From Pedobacter yonginensis (lineage in GTDB: Bacteria > Bacteroidota > Bacteroidia > Sphingobacteriales > Sphingobacteriaceae), in contig NZ_QGNZ01000001.1 of assembly GCF_003173595.1 (NCBI RefSeq), forward strand, positions 248,001-312,000: a stretch of 64,000 bases of DNA, written 5' to 3'. A program made the position numbers and the translations under genes. Shown one piece after another: positions 1 through 8,082 of this stretch. Within the stretch, counting starts at the first letter, position 1. Each line of letters starts with the position of its first letter. The notes below the pieces were generated by a model, which saw only the letters and a program-made list of their open reading frames with translations, was not told where the DNA came from and ran no database searches.

Positions 1-303
1 TTTTCTTCCTGCACGTTTCGCAAATATACCACCAGCCAATTTAAACAGAAAACCAGAGTTTTTCAGAACCGTTTTTTTTACTACAGAGGATAGAAGTTTC
101 CCAATTGGATTGCTCGCTACATTACTTCTGCTCATTATCCTTTCTAAACTTGTTTTATGATGGAAAATTCGGGATGGGAGGCCAAAGGCAACAGCTTTTA
201 CGCCTGTCTTTAATGAGTGTTCCTTTTTATTCATATCTGATTTTAAGGCAGACATGTATCGTTTTAAAGATTTGTGATTGGTAATTGCGATTGCTTTATT
301 CAT
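1..303 (-). CDS. Unknown protein, C-terminus cut off by window edge
   Basis: An uninterrupted frame of 101 codons begins with ATG at 303-301 and leaves the window at base 1, so the end of the protein is not seen. The visible part is basic and serine-rich, has no signal peptide, and carries one mildly hydrophobic patch (LFKLAGGIF) close to the edge. I do not recognise the family. It could be a small basic cytoplasmic or peripheral membrane protein. The long open frame and the Met-Asn-Lys start support a real gene, but no motif gives a function. Confidence 0.5.
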   Translation of the reverse strand, partial: MNKAIAITNHKSLKRYMSALKSDMNKKEHSLKTGVKAVAFGLPSRIFHHKTSLERIMSRSNVASNPIGKLLSSVVKKTVLKNSGFLFKLAGGIFAKRAGRK

Positions 304-738
304 AGGCTTAAATACTCTTATTCTTTGAACAGGATAGATTACAAGAGGTTTTGAGAAAATGAAATTTTGTACTCTTATAAGTTTTATTGCAAAATAGTAT
401 CTATCGAAGGCAGATTAAATTGAATGGTGACAAATGCTCGACGATGCCTTATCGCTTTCTTTTCAATCGGTCCTGTATCTGTCGGTGCTATAATTCATTT
501 TGCCTTTGAAATTGCCAAATTACTTTTTGCCAAAATCCTTACCATGCGTTCACGTATAAATTCTTCTACATCAATTTCCGCTCTTAAACTTGTAAGCCAT
601 TTGAGAACAGGTATTTAAAAATTGAGACACCGAAGAAAGTAAGGATATGTTAAATCGACCGATTTTTAATTGCCGTTTGCCTTATTAAAACATGTAGCGT
701 TTTAGAACTGGGTTGCGTTTTAGTACCAAACCGAGTTT
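304..738. other. Intergenic stretch with a possible gene relic
   Basis: No complete gene is supported here. On the minus strand about 613-495 there is a short frame ending at a TGA (complement of 495-497) that reads like protein (it contains RAEIDVEEFIRERMVRILA) but has no start codon and is cut upstream by a stop. It may be the tail of a decayed gene. A plus-strand frame at 424-618 is probably the shadow of this fragment. No clear promoter or terminator is visible. Confidence 0.3.
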
Positions 739-1143
739 ATGAGAACCAAAGCCAACAATTCAATCGTTTCCTTCTTTTTAATTGCACTCCTTTCGGTAGT
801 TATATTTGGATGTAAGGAATCTGTTTTGAGCACAAAAGAAGGTGATGAGCAATCCTTGAAAGCGCTTTTTGCCGATGTAGAGAAGATTGCCTATCAGTAC
901 CCTTGCGAAAACGCAGGTGAATGGAAGTTTATAGCGGTAGGATCCAGGCCATGCGGAGGTGCATCTGGTTTCATCGCCTATTCCTCTAAAGTAAACGAGC
1001 AAATGCTTTTCGAGAAAATAAAGCTGTTTACAGAAAAGGAAGCCAGCTACAATGCAAAATACAATCCAACATCGCCCTGCGCCCTTATTGTGGCACCGAA
1101 AAGTGTAATCTGCGAAAATGGAAAGCCAAAGCTTGTTTATTAA
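739..1143 (+). CDS. Small predicted lipoprotein
   Basis: The 134-aa product starts with a charged N-terminus, a hydrophobic stretch (residues ~10-24) and a lipobox-like IFGC, so it is probably exported and lipid-anchored. The mature part has further cysteines (PCENAG, RPCGG, SPC, VICENG) that could form disulfides in the periplasm. I do not recognise the family, although small Cys-rich lipoproteins of this size are frequent in Sphingobacteriaceae. It stands alone, about 125 bp before another small lipoprotein gene on the same strand, and the two could be distant relatives or simply neighbours. Confidence 0.65.
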   Translation: MRTKANNSIVSFFLIALLSVVIFGCKESVLSTKEGDEQSLKALFADVEKIAYQYPCENAGEWKFIAVGSRPCGGASGFIAYSSKVNEQMLFEKIKLFTEKEASYNAKYNPTSPCALIVAPKSVICENGKPKLVY

Positions 1144-1269
1144 TTGTTCAAAATTTCATCACGTGTAAATACCTTTCCATAACGGTTTTTAACCTCTCCA
1201 TATCGTATCCTTTACAGACTAAAAACAATTATTAATCTTTACATAATCAATCAAACAAACCCAGTTATT

Positions 1270-1650
1270 ATGAAGAAGCGCTCAATTCTTTCCGTTTTGC
1301 TACTTTTTGTGTTCTTACAATTTTCGTGTGAAAAAGATTTGCAAACGAGTATGTGTTATCAAGTAAAGTATCTTTCTGCCTATTGTCCAAATGCCGATGC
1401 ATCATTAGTGAGCTTCACTACCAAAAATAAAGATGCTACACCGATTACCGATAGTAACGGCGATGTTATTGATTATCAGGCTGCCATCCTTAACGTTCCA
1501 GCTGAATTTAAAGTTCCTGGAAAAGTATTCTACGTGAAGTACCACTTCAATGGAGGCGAGGAAGAAACCATTCCATGCCCAGCCATTACCTTGCCTGTCA
1601 AAGTTTTATCTGCTGATGGCGCGTCGGAACAAGATTGTCGCTCAAATTAA
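1270..1650 (+). CDS. Small predicted lipoprotein
   Basis: A 126-aa protein with a classic Bacteroidota lipoprotein signal: KKR, a hydrophobic core and the lipobox FLQFSC, followed by acidic/basic residues (EKD). The mature domain is short, probably beta-rich, and holds cysteines in pairs (MCYQ, YCPN, PCPA, QDC). The function is unknown. The ATG at 1270 is preceded by an AT-rich leader without a Shine-Dalgarno site, which is normal for this phylum. Confidence 0.65.
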   Translation: MKKRSILSVLLLFVFLQFSCEKDLQTSMCYQVKYLSAYCPNADASLVSFTTKNKDATPITDSNGDVIDYQAAILNVPAEFKVPGKVFYVKYHFNGGEEETIPCPAITLPVKVLSADGASEQDCRSN

Positions 1651-1745
1651 TTTCTGACCATCTTTTACACAAAGGCAACGAAATCTTTTAAGTTAAAAGA
1701 ATTTCGTTGCTTCTTGAAGTTTATAAAGTGTAGATAGAAAGGTTT

Positions 1746-2969
1746 TTATACTTTCCTCTTGAGCTCAATTACTGTGATTTCTGGCCATATCCCAATTCGA
1801 CCAGAAAAGCCTAGAAAGCCAAAGCCTCGATTTACATTGAGATACCTACCATTTTCGGTTTTTATGCCTGCCCAGTGTTTATAACGATATTTTACTGGGC
1901 TCCATTTAATCCCAAATGCTTCAATTCCAAACTGCATACCATGCGTATGGCCAGCTAATGCAAGTTGAATTTTTGATGGGTTATTTTTAACCTGTGCATC
2001 CCAATGTGAAGGATCGTGGGATAGCAGAATTTTGAAATCCTGGATGGAAGTATTCTGTAAGGCTTTTTTTAAATCACCACGCTCACCGAAACCTATTCCC
2101 CAGTTTTCTATTCCTGCCAGAATGATTTTTTGATCTCCTTTTACAAGTTCTACATGCTCATCCAACAACAATCTAAATCCCAACTCCTTATGGTACGCTT
2201 TCAACTGTTGGAGGTTGTTCACTTTCGCCGATTCTGAAGGCCATTTTACATAGTCGCCATAATCGTGATTGCCTAAAACCGAAAATTGCCCAAAAGGTGC
2301 CTTAATTTGGGCAAAGTGTCCAATCCAAGGTTTTATTTCCTCTGCAGCATTATTCACCAAATCGCCAGTGAATACAAATAAATCACTTTTTTGCGCATTA
2401 ATCATATCAATACCTCTTTGTACCGCTTTTGGATTGGTAAAACTTCCGGCATGTACATCCGATATTTGCGTCAACGTAAACCCCTCGAAGTTAGCGGGTA
2501 AATCATCAAAATATAAAGTATGTTTAATTACCCGATAGGCGTATTTACCTTGCGTAATCCCATAGGCAAAAAGTGCAACGGTTATGCAGAACATAAAAAA
2601 GGCAAAATATACCCAATAGTTGTTTCTTGGTAACCAGTGATAACCATCAGCTTGAAAATTAGACGTTAATGCCAAAATAAATCTGTAAAAATCGCCCAAA
2701 AGCAACAACAAGGCGAATACAATTTCGGCAACAAAGACAATTAAAAAGGCATGACTCACAATTTTAAAGAAACGATTTACCCCTTGAAGGCGCATTTGTT
2801 TAATGGCATAAAACAGTGAAAATGTTAGGCCAATAATGAAGACCCAAAAAATAGGGTTTAAGTATGCCGACCCGTTGAGGGTATTTAAACCAGATAAAAC
2901 ATAAGCGTTTAAGGCAAAAAATAATAGGGTTGCAAAGAGTATAGGGGCGAAGCTTAGCTTTCTTTTCAT
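1746..2969 (-). CDS. Membrane-bound metallophosphoesterase (YkuE/YaeI type)
   Basis: The 407-aa protein has four to five N-terminal membrane segments (about residues 8-140) followed by a calcineurin-like phosphoesterase domain. The metal-binding motifs are visible in order: ISDVHAG (D171, H173), FTGDLVNN (D203), LGNHDY (N234-D236), a later LLSHD and ALAGHTHG. Enzymes of this type hydrolyse phosphate esters; the YkuE/YaeI relatives act on lipid-linked substrates such as UDP-diacylglucosamine analogues, but the true substrate here cannot be read from sequence. The catalytic domain follows the last membrane helix directly, so it sits on the membrane surface. Confidence 0.85.
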   Translation of the reverse strand: MKRKLSFAPILFATLLFFALNAYVLSGLNTLNGSAYLNPIFWVFIIGLTFSLFYAIKQMRLQGVNRFFKIVSHAFLIVFVAEIVFALLLLLGDFYRFILALTSNFQADGYHWLPRNNYWVYFAFFMFCITVALFAYGITQGKYAYRVIKHTLYFDDLPANFEGFTLTQISDVHAGSFTNPKAVQRGIDMINAQKSDLFVFTGDLVNNAAEEIKPWIGHFAQIKAPFGQFSVLGNHDYGDYVKWPSESAKVNNLQQLKAYHKELGFRLLLDEHVELVKGDQKIILAGIENWGIGFGERGDLKKALQNTSIQDFKILLSHDPSHWDAQVKNNPSKIQLALAGHTHGMQFGIEAFGIKWSPVKYRYKHWAGIKTENGRYLNVNRGFGFLGFSGRIGIWPEITVIELKRKV

Positions 2970-3062
2970 TAAGAAGTACGGTTAAATTTTAGTAAAAGTA
3001 AATTTTAAACGCCTATTAAAATGATTGTATTGGGTGGCTAAGTTATTTTGACGATTTTTTGA

Positions 3063-4841
3063 TTAATGCGAATTGGCTTTCGTCCATTTAATCATCACTG
3101 TCCGCAGATCATCTATGGTAAAAGGCTTAGCCAAGAAATCCTTCATACCGGCATCTAAGCAAGCTGCTTTATCGGTTTGCATTGCATTTGCGCTACAGCC
3201 AATAATTACAGGTGGCTGAACGTTTTTGGTTTTATACTGCTTCAAAATTTCGATGGTTGCAGTGATTCCATCCATCTCAGGCATTTGCATATCCATCAAA
3301 ATGATATTAAAATATTCTTCCTCGGCCATTTTAACGGCTTCAACCCCATTATTGGCTATGGCGTATTTGTAGCCCGATTTTTCAAGCATTTTTGAGCCAA
3401 TAATCTGATTAAAAACATTGTCTTCCGCTAACAGTATGCGCATACCCGCTACTGGAAGACTTTTATTGTTTTCGATGAGATTGGTGTCCTTAGTTAATAT
3501 ACCGGCATAATATGGCTCAATTGGAATGGTAAAGGTAAATGTAGAACCTACTTTAATCTCACTCACTGCTGATATTTCTCCACCCATCATTTCGGCTAAT
3601 TTTCTACAAATGGCCAAACCAAGCCCCGCACCACCAAATTTTCTGGTAATGGTTGGGTTTAATTGAGAAAAAGGCATAAAGAGCTGTTTAATATCGTCTT
3701 CACTAATGCCAATTCCCGTATCTTCTATAACCGATTTGAGGCGCATTTTTCCATCCTCATTGGAAAAGGTCACCGTCAGTTTAACATAGCCAAATTCGGT
3801 AAACTTCACCGCATTGCTTAAGAGGTTTATGATGATTTGCTTGTACCTGATTTCATCGGTAATTACGAATTCGGGCACATCGGGGTCAACTTCAAGCATT
3901 AACGCAATATTTTTCTTTACATAAGCCGGTTTTAGAATATTTTCCGCGTCTTTAATACAATTTCTAAAATTAAAGGGATGATTATGAATATCCATTTTAT
4001 TGGCCTCAATTCTAGCAATATCGAGTAAATCGTTTACAATGTCGATCATTATGCTGTTGCTGGCCTGCAAAGTGTTTAACAGTTCCGATTGTTCTGTAGT
4101 TAGTTTGGTAAGCTTTAACAATTCAGAAGCTCCAGTAATGCCATTTAATGGCGTTCTGATCTCGTGGCTCATATTGGCCAAGAACCTCGACTTTGCTTTC
4201 GTTGCAGATTCGGCGGCCTCTTTTGCAATGAGTAATTCCTTCTGCGATGCTTCTAATCTCTTTTTGCTTTTAATGAGTTTAAACTGGTCATAATCACTCA
4301 CCTTTCTGTACGTGGTGAGCATAAAAATCATCATAAACGATACATTTGCAAAAGAAAACAGGATGTCAAAATTTCTTGCGTTTATGCTTGGATAGGGTAC
4401 AACCAAATGCGGATAATAGAGTTCGACCAAAACACAAGCTACTGCAACGGCTAAAAAGAAACGTGCGAAAATGCGTCGTTGCCTGCGGGATAAGGATAGC
4501 ATGGCAATACTAACATAAAATATAAAGAAAATGGGTGTAGAACCAATCATGCCGCCATTTAAAAACCATACAGGTGCGATGGCCAAGATGTTAAATGTAA
4601 AATACCAAAATCGACCAATTCCTGATACCTTATCCTGTAAAGCGTAATGATAAAAACCAGCATGGGCGAAGATGCCTATGAAAATATAAAGGTTTAGAAT
4701 CCATGTAATACCCAATATTATATTTGCAATAATGTTTATTATCGAAATAAATATTAAGGAAATGCATAATACCGCGAAAAGTTTAGCTTCTATACTTATT
4801 CTACGATCACTAATATTTAAAAATTTAACGGATCTAAACAT
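3063..4841 (-). CDS. Hybrid sensor histidine kinase with C-terminal receiver
   Basis: 592 aa. The N-terminal 180 residues form about six membrane helices with no recognisable extracellular sensor domain. A short coiled linker leads into a HisKA dimerisation domain ([12 protein letters not shown]226), an HATPase domain with N ([10 protein letters not shown]), G1 (EDTGIGIS) and G2 (GGAGLGLA) boxes, and a receiver domain with AEDN, the phospho-acceptor D517 ([11 protein letters not shown]) and the conserved Lys (AKPF, K572). All catalytic residues are intact. No response regulator or Hpt gene is adjacent, so the phosphorelay partner must lie elsewhere; an orphan Hpt protein occurs at 53409. Signal unknown. 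Confidence 0.9.
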   Translation of the reverse strand: MFRSVKFLNISDRRISIEAKLFAVLCISLIFISIINIIANIILGITWILNLYIFIGIFAHAGFYHYALQDKVSGIGRFWYFTFNILAIAPVWFLNGGMIGSTPIFFIFYVSIAMLSLSRRQRRIFARFFLAVAVACVLVELYYPHLVVPYPSINARNFDILFSFANVSFMMIFMLTTYRKVSDYDQFKLIKSKKRLEASQKELLIAKEAAESATKAKSRFLANMSHEIRTPLNGITGASELLKLTKLTTEQSELLNTLQASNSIMIDIVNDLLDIARIEANKMDIHNHPFNFRNCIKDAENILKPAYVKKNIALMLEVDPDVPEFVITDEIRYKQIIINLLSNAVKFTEFGYVKLTVTFSNEDGKMRLKSVIEDTGIGISEDDIKQLFMPFSQLNPTITRKFGGAGLGLAICRKLAEMMGGEISAVSEIKVGSTFTFTIPIEPYYAGILTKDTNLIENNKSLPVAGMRILLAEDNVFNQIIGSKMLEKSGYKYAIANNGVEAVKMAEEEYFNIILMDMQMPEMDGITATIEILKQYKTKNVQPPVIIGCSANAMQTDKAACLDAGMKDFLAKPFTIDDLRTVMIKWTKANSH

Positions 4842-4958
4842 AAAAGGTTTTTAATCCTTAAATATATAAATTATAGATATGAATGTAAAGTCATCGCGAA
4901 CTTGGTGGGTAAAATGACCTGCGATGACGATGCTATTTTTTATCTTACATTCTTTTAC

Positions 4959-4966
4959 TAAATTTG
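4959..4966 (+). promoter_or_regulatory. -7 element of the rrf2-type regulator gene
   Basis: TAAATTTG fits the Bacteroidota -7 consensus TAnnTTTG exactly. It ends 8 nt before the ATG at 4975, so transcription would begin at or next to the start codon. No good -33 TTTG is seen. Confidence 0.5.
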
Positions 4967-4974
4967 TGGAAAAT

Positions 4975-5421
4975 ATGCTATCCAAAAAAACCAAATACGC
5001 CATTAAAGCACTTGTTGCACTTGGAAAAAATGTAGAGAAACCACCCATGCAAATCTCAAAAATTGCAGAGGAGGAGCATATTCCTAAAAAATTCTTAGAA
5101 CAAATCCTTTTAGATTTACGTAACGCCGGCTTTCTTTACAGCAAGAAAGGCGCAGGCGGTGGGTATAGTCTGAACAAAAAACCCGAAGAAATTTTCTTGG
5201 TGCATGTCATGCGTGTTACGGATGGCCCAATAGCGATGGTTCCTTGTGCAAGTTTAAATTTTTACCATAAATGTGAGGAATGCGTTGATGAAAAAACGTG
5301 CGGCATCAGAAGTGCTTTTATCGATGTTAGAGATGCAACGCTGAAAGTTTTAACCGAAACCAGCATTGCTGATGTTATTGGTCGGGAAGATGCCTTAAAA
5401 GTTGCAATCGAAAGTTTGTAA
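4975..5421 (+). CDS. Rrf2-family transcriptional regulator
   Basis: 148 aa with the standard Rrf2 layout: an N-terminal winged helix (LSKKTKYAIKALVALG, then a recognition helix and the wing KKGAGGGYSL), followed by a dimer helix. Between them lies a cysteine cluster, C91, C100, C103 and C109 (HKCEEC, KTCGIR), resembling the region that holds an Fe-S cluster in IscR-like members. The start is placed at 4975, giving the family's usual MLSKKTKYA beginning, not at the in-frame ATG 17 codons upstream. It lies directly before the sulfate-assimilation operon on the same strand. Rrf2 proteins such as CymR control cysteine metabolism in Firmicutes, so a role in regulating this operon is likely but inferred. 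Confidence 0.88.
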   Translation: MLSKKTKYAIKALVALGKNVEKPPMQISKIAEEEHIPKKFLEQILLDLRNAGFLYSKKGAGGGYSLNKKPEEIFLVHVMRVTDGPIAMVPCASLNFYHKCEECVDEKTCGIRSAFIDVRDATLKVLTETSIADVIGREDALKVAIESL

Positions 5422-5570
5422 GCTACTATTCCGTTTCATAGGATTCAAATCCATTTTTCTATCTTAACTCTTGAAAGCCAACCTCAGTGGCTAGGTAACT
5501 ATCTTTCGTTAGTCGATTCGTATAAATAAAAATAGCGATAAAAGTCATTTATCAAACTTTTTTTCTAAAA
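5422..5570 (+). other. Non-coding stretch before the sulfur-operon promoter
   Basis: AT-rich, no gene. A weak imperfect stem (GCCA with TGGC around 5475-5493) follows the rrf2 gene but has no T run, so it is not a convincing terminator. Confidence 0.3.
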
Positions 5571-5603
5571 ATTACGACTATTCCTATATACTTTATATAT
5601 TTG
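5571..5603 (+). promoter_or_regulatory. Sulfur-operon promoter, copy A
   Basis: The block ends in the -7 element TATATTTG (5596-5603). It matches 13697-13729, upstream of the second methyltransferase gene, at 28 of 33 positions by direct comparison, including an unbroken 14-base run at its 3' end. An inverted repeat TATATA-ctt-TATATA overlaps the -7 region and could be an operator. Transcription would begin near 5610, leaving a leader of about 150 nt before the sulfite reductase gene. Confidence 0.7.
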
Positions 5604-5649
5604 GCAGATGAACTTCAATTTTATACAGATTCGATTTCGCTATTCTTTG

Positions 5650-5676
5650 ATGTGTTGTTGTGCAATACATAAGTAG
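5650..5676 (+). CDS. Putative cysteine-sensing leader peptide (MCCCAIHK)
   Basis: ATG at 5650 is followed by three consecutive TGT codons (5653-5661), GCA ATA CAT AAG and a TAG stop at 5674-5676. The eight-residue frame sits inside the sulfur-operon leader, about 40 nt after the predicted transcript start and 36 nt before a terminator hairpin. Three Cys codons in a row right after the start, in front of cysteine-biosynthetic genes, is the signature of a leader peptide whose translation measures charged tRNA-Cys. Polycysteine leader frames acting as attenuators are established in mycobacteria; the role here is inferred from position and content. Confidence 0.6.
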   Translation: MCCCAIHK

Positions 5677-5712
5677 GGAGTATTTGAATAATTTATAAGT
5701 ATAGAATATTGG

Positions 5713-5742
5713 ATGCTTCTCCGTACAAGAGAAGCATTTTTT
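5713..5742 (+). terminator. Attenuator-like intrinsic terminator in the sulfur-operon leader
   Basis: A perfect 9-bp stem (ATGCTTCTC at 5713-5721, GAGAAGCAT at 5729-5737) closes a 7-nt loop and is followed by T5 (5738-5742). It lies between the operon promoter and its first gene, so it would stop the operon's own transcripts. GGAG just after the leader-peptide stop (5677-5680) can pair with CTCC (5719-5722) in the 5' arm, a short but suggestively placed antiterminator. Confidence 0.65.
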
Positions 5743-5761
5743 GAATAAGCTAACAACATAT

Positions 5762-7849
5762 ATGCAAAGTTTCAGAACAGAACTCGAAAACAATATTGTA
5801 GAGCAAGACATTATTGATTTAGAGCATAAAATTAAAGCTTTTCGTGATGGAACCATCCACGATGAGAAATTTAGAAGTTTACGTTTGGCCCGTGGTGTTT
5901 ACGGACAAAGACAGCCCGGCGTGCAAATGATCCGCATTAAGTTGCCCTTTGGAAAAGTAACCTTTAAACAATTATTGCGTATTGCGGATATTGCCGATGA
6001 GTATGGAAGTGGAAACCTTCACTTAACCACCCGTCAAGACATTCAATTGCATTATGTGAGTTTGGATAGAACGCCAGAACTTTGGGCAAAGCTGGAGCAA
6101 GATGACATTACCCTTCGCGAAGCTTGCGGAAATACCGTTCGTAACGTAACGGCCTCGCCAAACGCGGGTATTGATGCAGAAGAACCTTTCGATGTATCGC
6201 CTTATGCGCATGCCGTTTTTAAATATTTTCTGCGTAACCCAATTTGCCAGGAAATGGGCAGGAAGATTAAAATCTCTTTTTCCTCGAGCGATCGGGATAC
6301 CGCCTTTAGTTACATTCACGATTTAGGATTTATCCCAAAAATAAACGAAAATGGCGAAAGAGGCTTTAAAGTTTTATTTGCAGGTGGCTTAGGTGCACAA
6401 CCATTTTTAGCCAATGCCGTACATGAGTTTTTACCAGAAGATCAACTTATTCCCTTTACCGAATCAGTGCTTCGGGTGTTCGATCGCTACGGTGAGCGGA
6501 GCAATAGAAATAAAGCACGTTTAAAATATCTGGTTCAAAAACTCGGTTTGGAGGAGGTATTGCGCTTGGTTGCCGAAGAGCGCATTGCCAATAAGGTTAA
6601 AACTTTCAAAATTGATACGACTGCTGTTTCACAACCAATATTGCCGCTCGAACAAAGTTATCCAACTGTTGAAATTTTAAACGAAACTCATTACAAACAT
6701 TGGTTGGCTACAAATGTGGTTGAACAGAAACAAGCAGGATTTTATGGCGTTTACGTAAAAGTTCAAGTTGGCGATATTAAAACCGATAAGGCTCGTGCTT
6801 TTGTTGATGCCATCAGGCTTTATGTTGCAGATGAAATTAGAATCACACAAAATCAGGGTTTGTTGCTGAAATTTGTTCGCAAAGAAGCTTTACCATCACT
6901 TTATTCGGCCCTTAATAAAATAGGTTTTACAACTGCTGGATTTGATAGCTTAGCCGACATTACCACTTGCCCTGGAACCGACACCTGTAATTTGGGGATC
7001 TCCAACTCTATGACTTTGGCGGAAGTGCTTGAAGATGTGGTTTATACCGATTTCCCTGAATTTATTTATGAGAAAAACATTAAGATAAAAATTAGCGGTT
7101 GCATGAACTCCTGCGGACAGCATGGTTTGGCAGAAATTGGTTTCCATGGCAGTTCAGTTAAAGCCGATGGGAAGGTTGTTCCCGCCGTACAAGTTATGCT
7201 TGGTGGCGGAACAGTTGGCAATGGGGTTGGAAGAGTTGCCGAACGCGTAATCAAAGTTCCATCGAAAAGAGCGACCAGTGTTTTGCACTACATTTTAAAC
7301 GATTTTAAAGCCAATAATTTAGAGGATGAAACCTTCCATCAATATTATGATAGAAAGGGAAAAGATCATTTTTATCAACTCCTAAAACCCTTGGCCGATT
7401 TAAGCAATTTACAGGAAGAAGAATTTGTGGATTGGGGCCATGTAGAGCAATTTGCCACTGCCATTGGGGTGGGAGAATGTGCAGGCGTGGTGATTGATTT
7501 GGTTGCAACACTGTTATTAGAATCTGATGAGAAATTTGGATGGGCAACACAAAACTTGGAAAAGAAAGCCTATGCTGATGCCATTTACCACACCTACAGC
7601 ACTTTTGTAAGCGCGGCAAAAGCCTTGCTTTTGGATAAAAATGTAAACAGTAGCACACAGGTTGGCGTAATTAGAGAATTTGACAATCACTACGTAGAAA
7701 CTGCGGAGTTTCATTTGCCTACCAATTTTTCTGATCTGGTTATGCAAATCAACAAAAACGAGCCAACAGAAGAATTTGCACAGAAATATTATAAAGAGGC
7801 TGAAGCATTTTTGAACCAGATTAAAGAGAAAAGAGCACTTATAAAATAA
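5762..7849 (+). CDS. Ferredoxin-type sulfite reductase with C-terminal HEPN-like domain
   Basis: 695 aa. It contains the duplicated nitrite/sulfite reductase fold: a ferredoxin-like half (GNLHLTTRQDIQLH) and siroheme/[4Fe-4S] ligands C403 and C409 (TTCPGTDTCN) and C447 and C451 (SGCMNSCGQHG). It reduces sulfite to sulfide with six electrons. The last ~130 residues are helical, follow the catalytic core and resemble a HEPN domain, as in many Bacteroidota homologues. The nitrite and sulfite reductase families look alike; the surrounding cysH, cysD and cysN genes favour sulfite. The start is set at ATG 5762 (MQSFRTE); an upstream in-frame TTG at 5741 lies inside the T run of the attenuator hairpin and is unlikely. 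Confidence 0.88.
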   Translation: MQSFRTELENNIVEQDIIDLEHKIKAFRDGTIHDEKFRSLRLARGVYGQRQPGVQMIRIKLPFGKVTFKQLLRIADIADEYGSGNLHLTTRQDIQLHYVSLDRTPELWAKLEQDDITLREACGNTVRNVTASPNAGIDAEEPFDVSPYAHAVFKYFLRNPICQEMGRKIKISFSSSDRDTAFSYIHDLGFIPKINENGERGFKVLFAGGLGAQPFLANAVHEFLPEDQLIPFTESVLRVFDRYGERSNRNKARLKYLVQKLGLEEVLRLVAEERIANKVKTFKIDTTAVSQPILPLEQSYPTVEILNETHYKHWLATNVVEQKQAGFYGVYVKVQVGDIKTDKARAFVDAIRLYVADEIRITQNQGLLLKFVRKEALPSLYSALNKIGFTTAGFDSLADITTCPGTDTCNLGISNSMTLAEVLEDVVYTDFPEFIYEKNIKIKISGCMNSCGQHGLAEIGFHGSSVKADGKVVPAVQVMLGGGTVGNGVGRVAERVIKVPSKRATSVLHYILNDFKANNLEDETFHQYYDRKGKDHFYQLLKPLADLSNLQEEEFVDWGHVEQFATAIGVGECAGVVIDLVATLLLESDEKFGWATQNLEKKAYADAIYHTYSTFVSAAKALLLDKNVNSSTQVGVIREFDNHYVETAEFHLPTNFSDLVMQINKNEPTEEFAQKYYKEAEAFLNQIKEKRALIK

Positions 7850-7938
7850 TGCATTGAAAATTAAAGAAAGATAAAGGTATTGATAAACAAAATTGAAATA
7901 GAGCAGCATAGATGAAAAAACCGAATGGGTACAGAAAC

Positions 7939-8041
7939 ATTCCATCATTCAAAATTCCATCATTCAAAATTCAATCATTCAAAATTCAATCATTCGAAAT
8001 TCAATCATTCGAAATTCATTCATTCACTCATTCAAAAATTC
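7939..8041 (+). repeat. 15-bp tandem repeat within the operon
   Basis: Six head-to-tail copies of a 15-mer (ATTCCATCATTCAAA, drifting to ATTCAATCATTCGAA) plus a partial seventh fill the gap between the sulfite reductase and methyltransferase genes. There are no spacers and no hairpin potential beyond short TTCGAA palindromes. It lies inside the presumed polycistronic mRNA. Confidence 0.85.
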
Positions 8042-8082
8042 ACGCAGTAACTCAACCCATCTTTCTTACCTGAACATAAATT

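Noticed and set aside
424..618. 64-codon plus-strand frame
   Set aside because: No family resemblance; it overlaps a more protein-like minus-strand fragment and has no promoter.
5604..5761. SAM-type riboswitch in the sulfur-operon leader
   Set aside because: The leader lacks the conserved SAM-I core and shows no pseudoknot of SAM-II type that I can recognise; the Cys leader frame and terminator explain it better.
7939..8041. CRISPR array
   Set aside because: The 15-bp units touch each other without spacers, and no cas gene is present.
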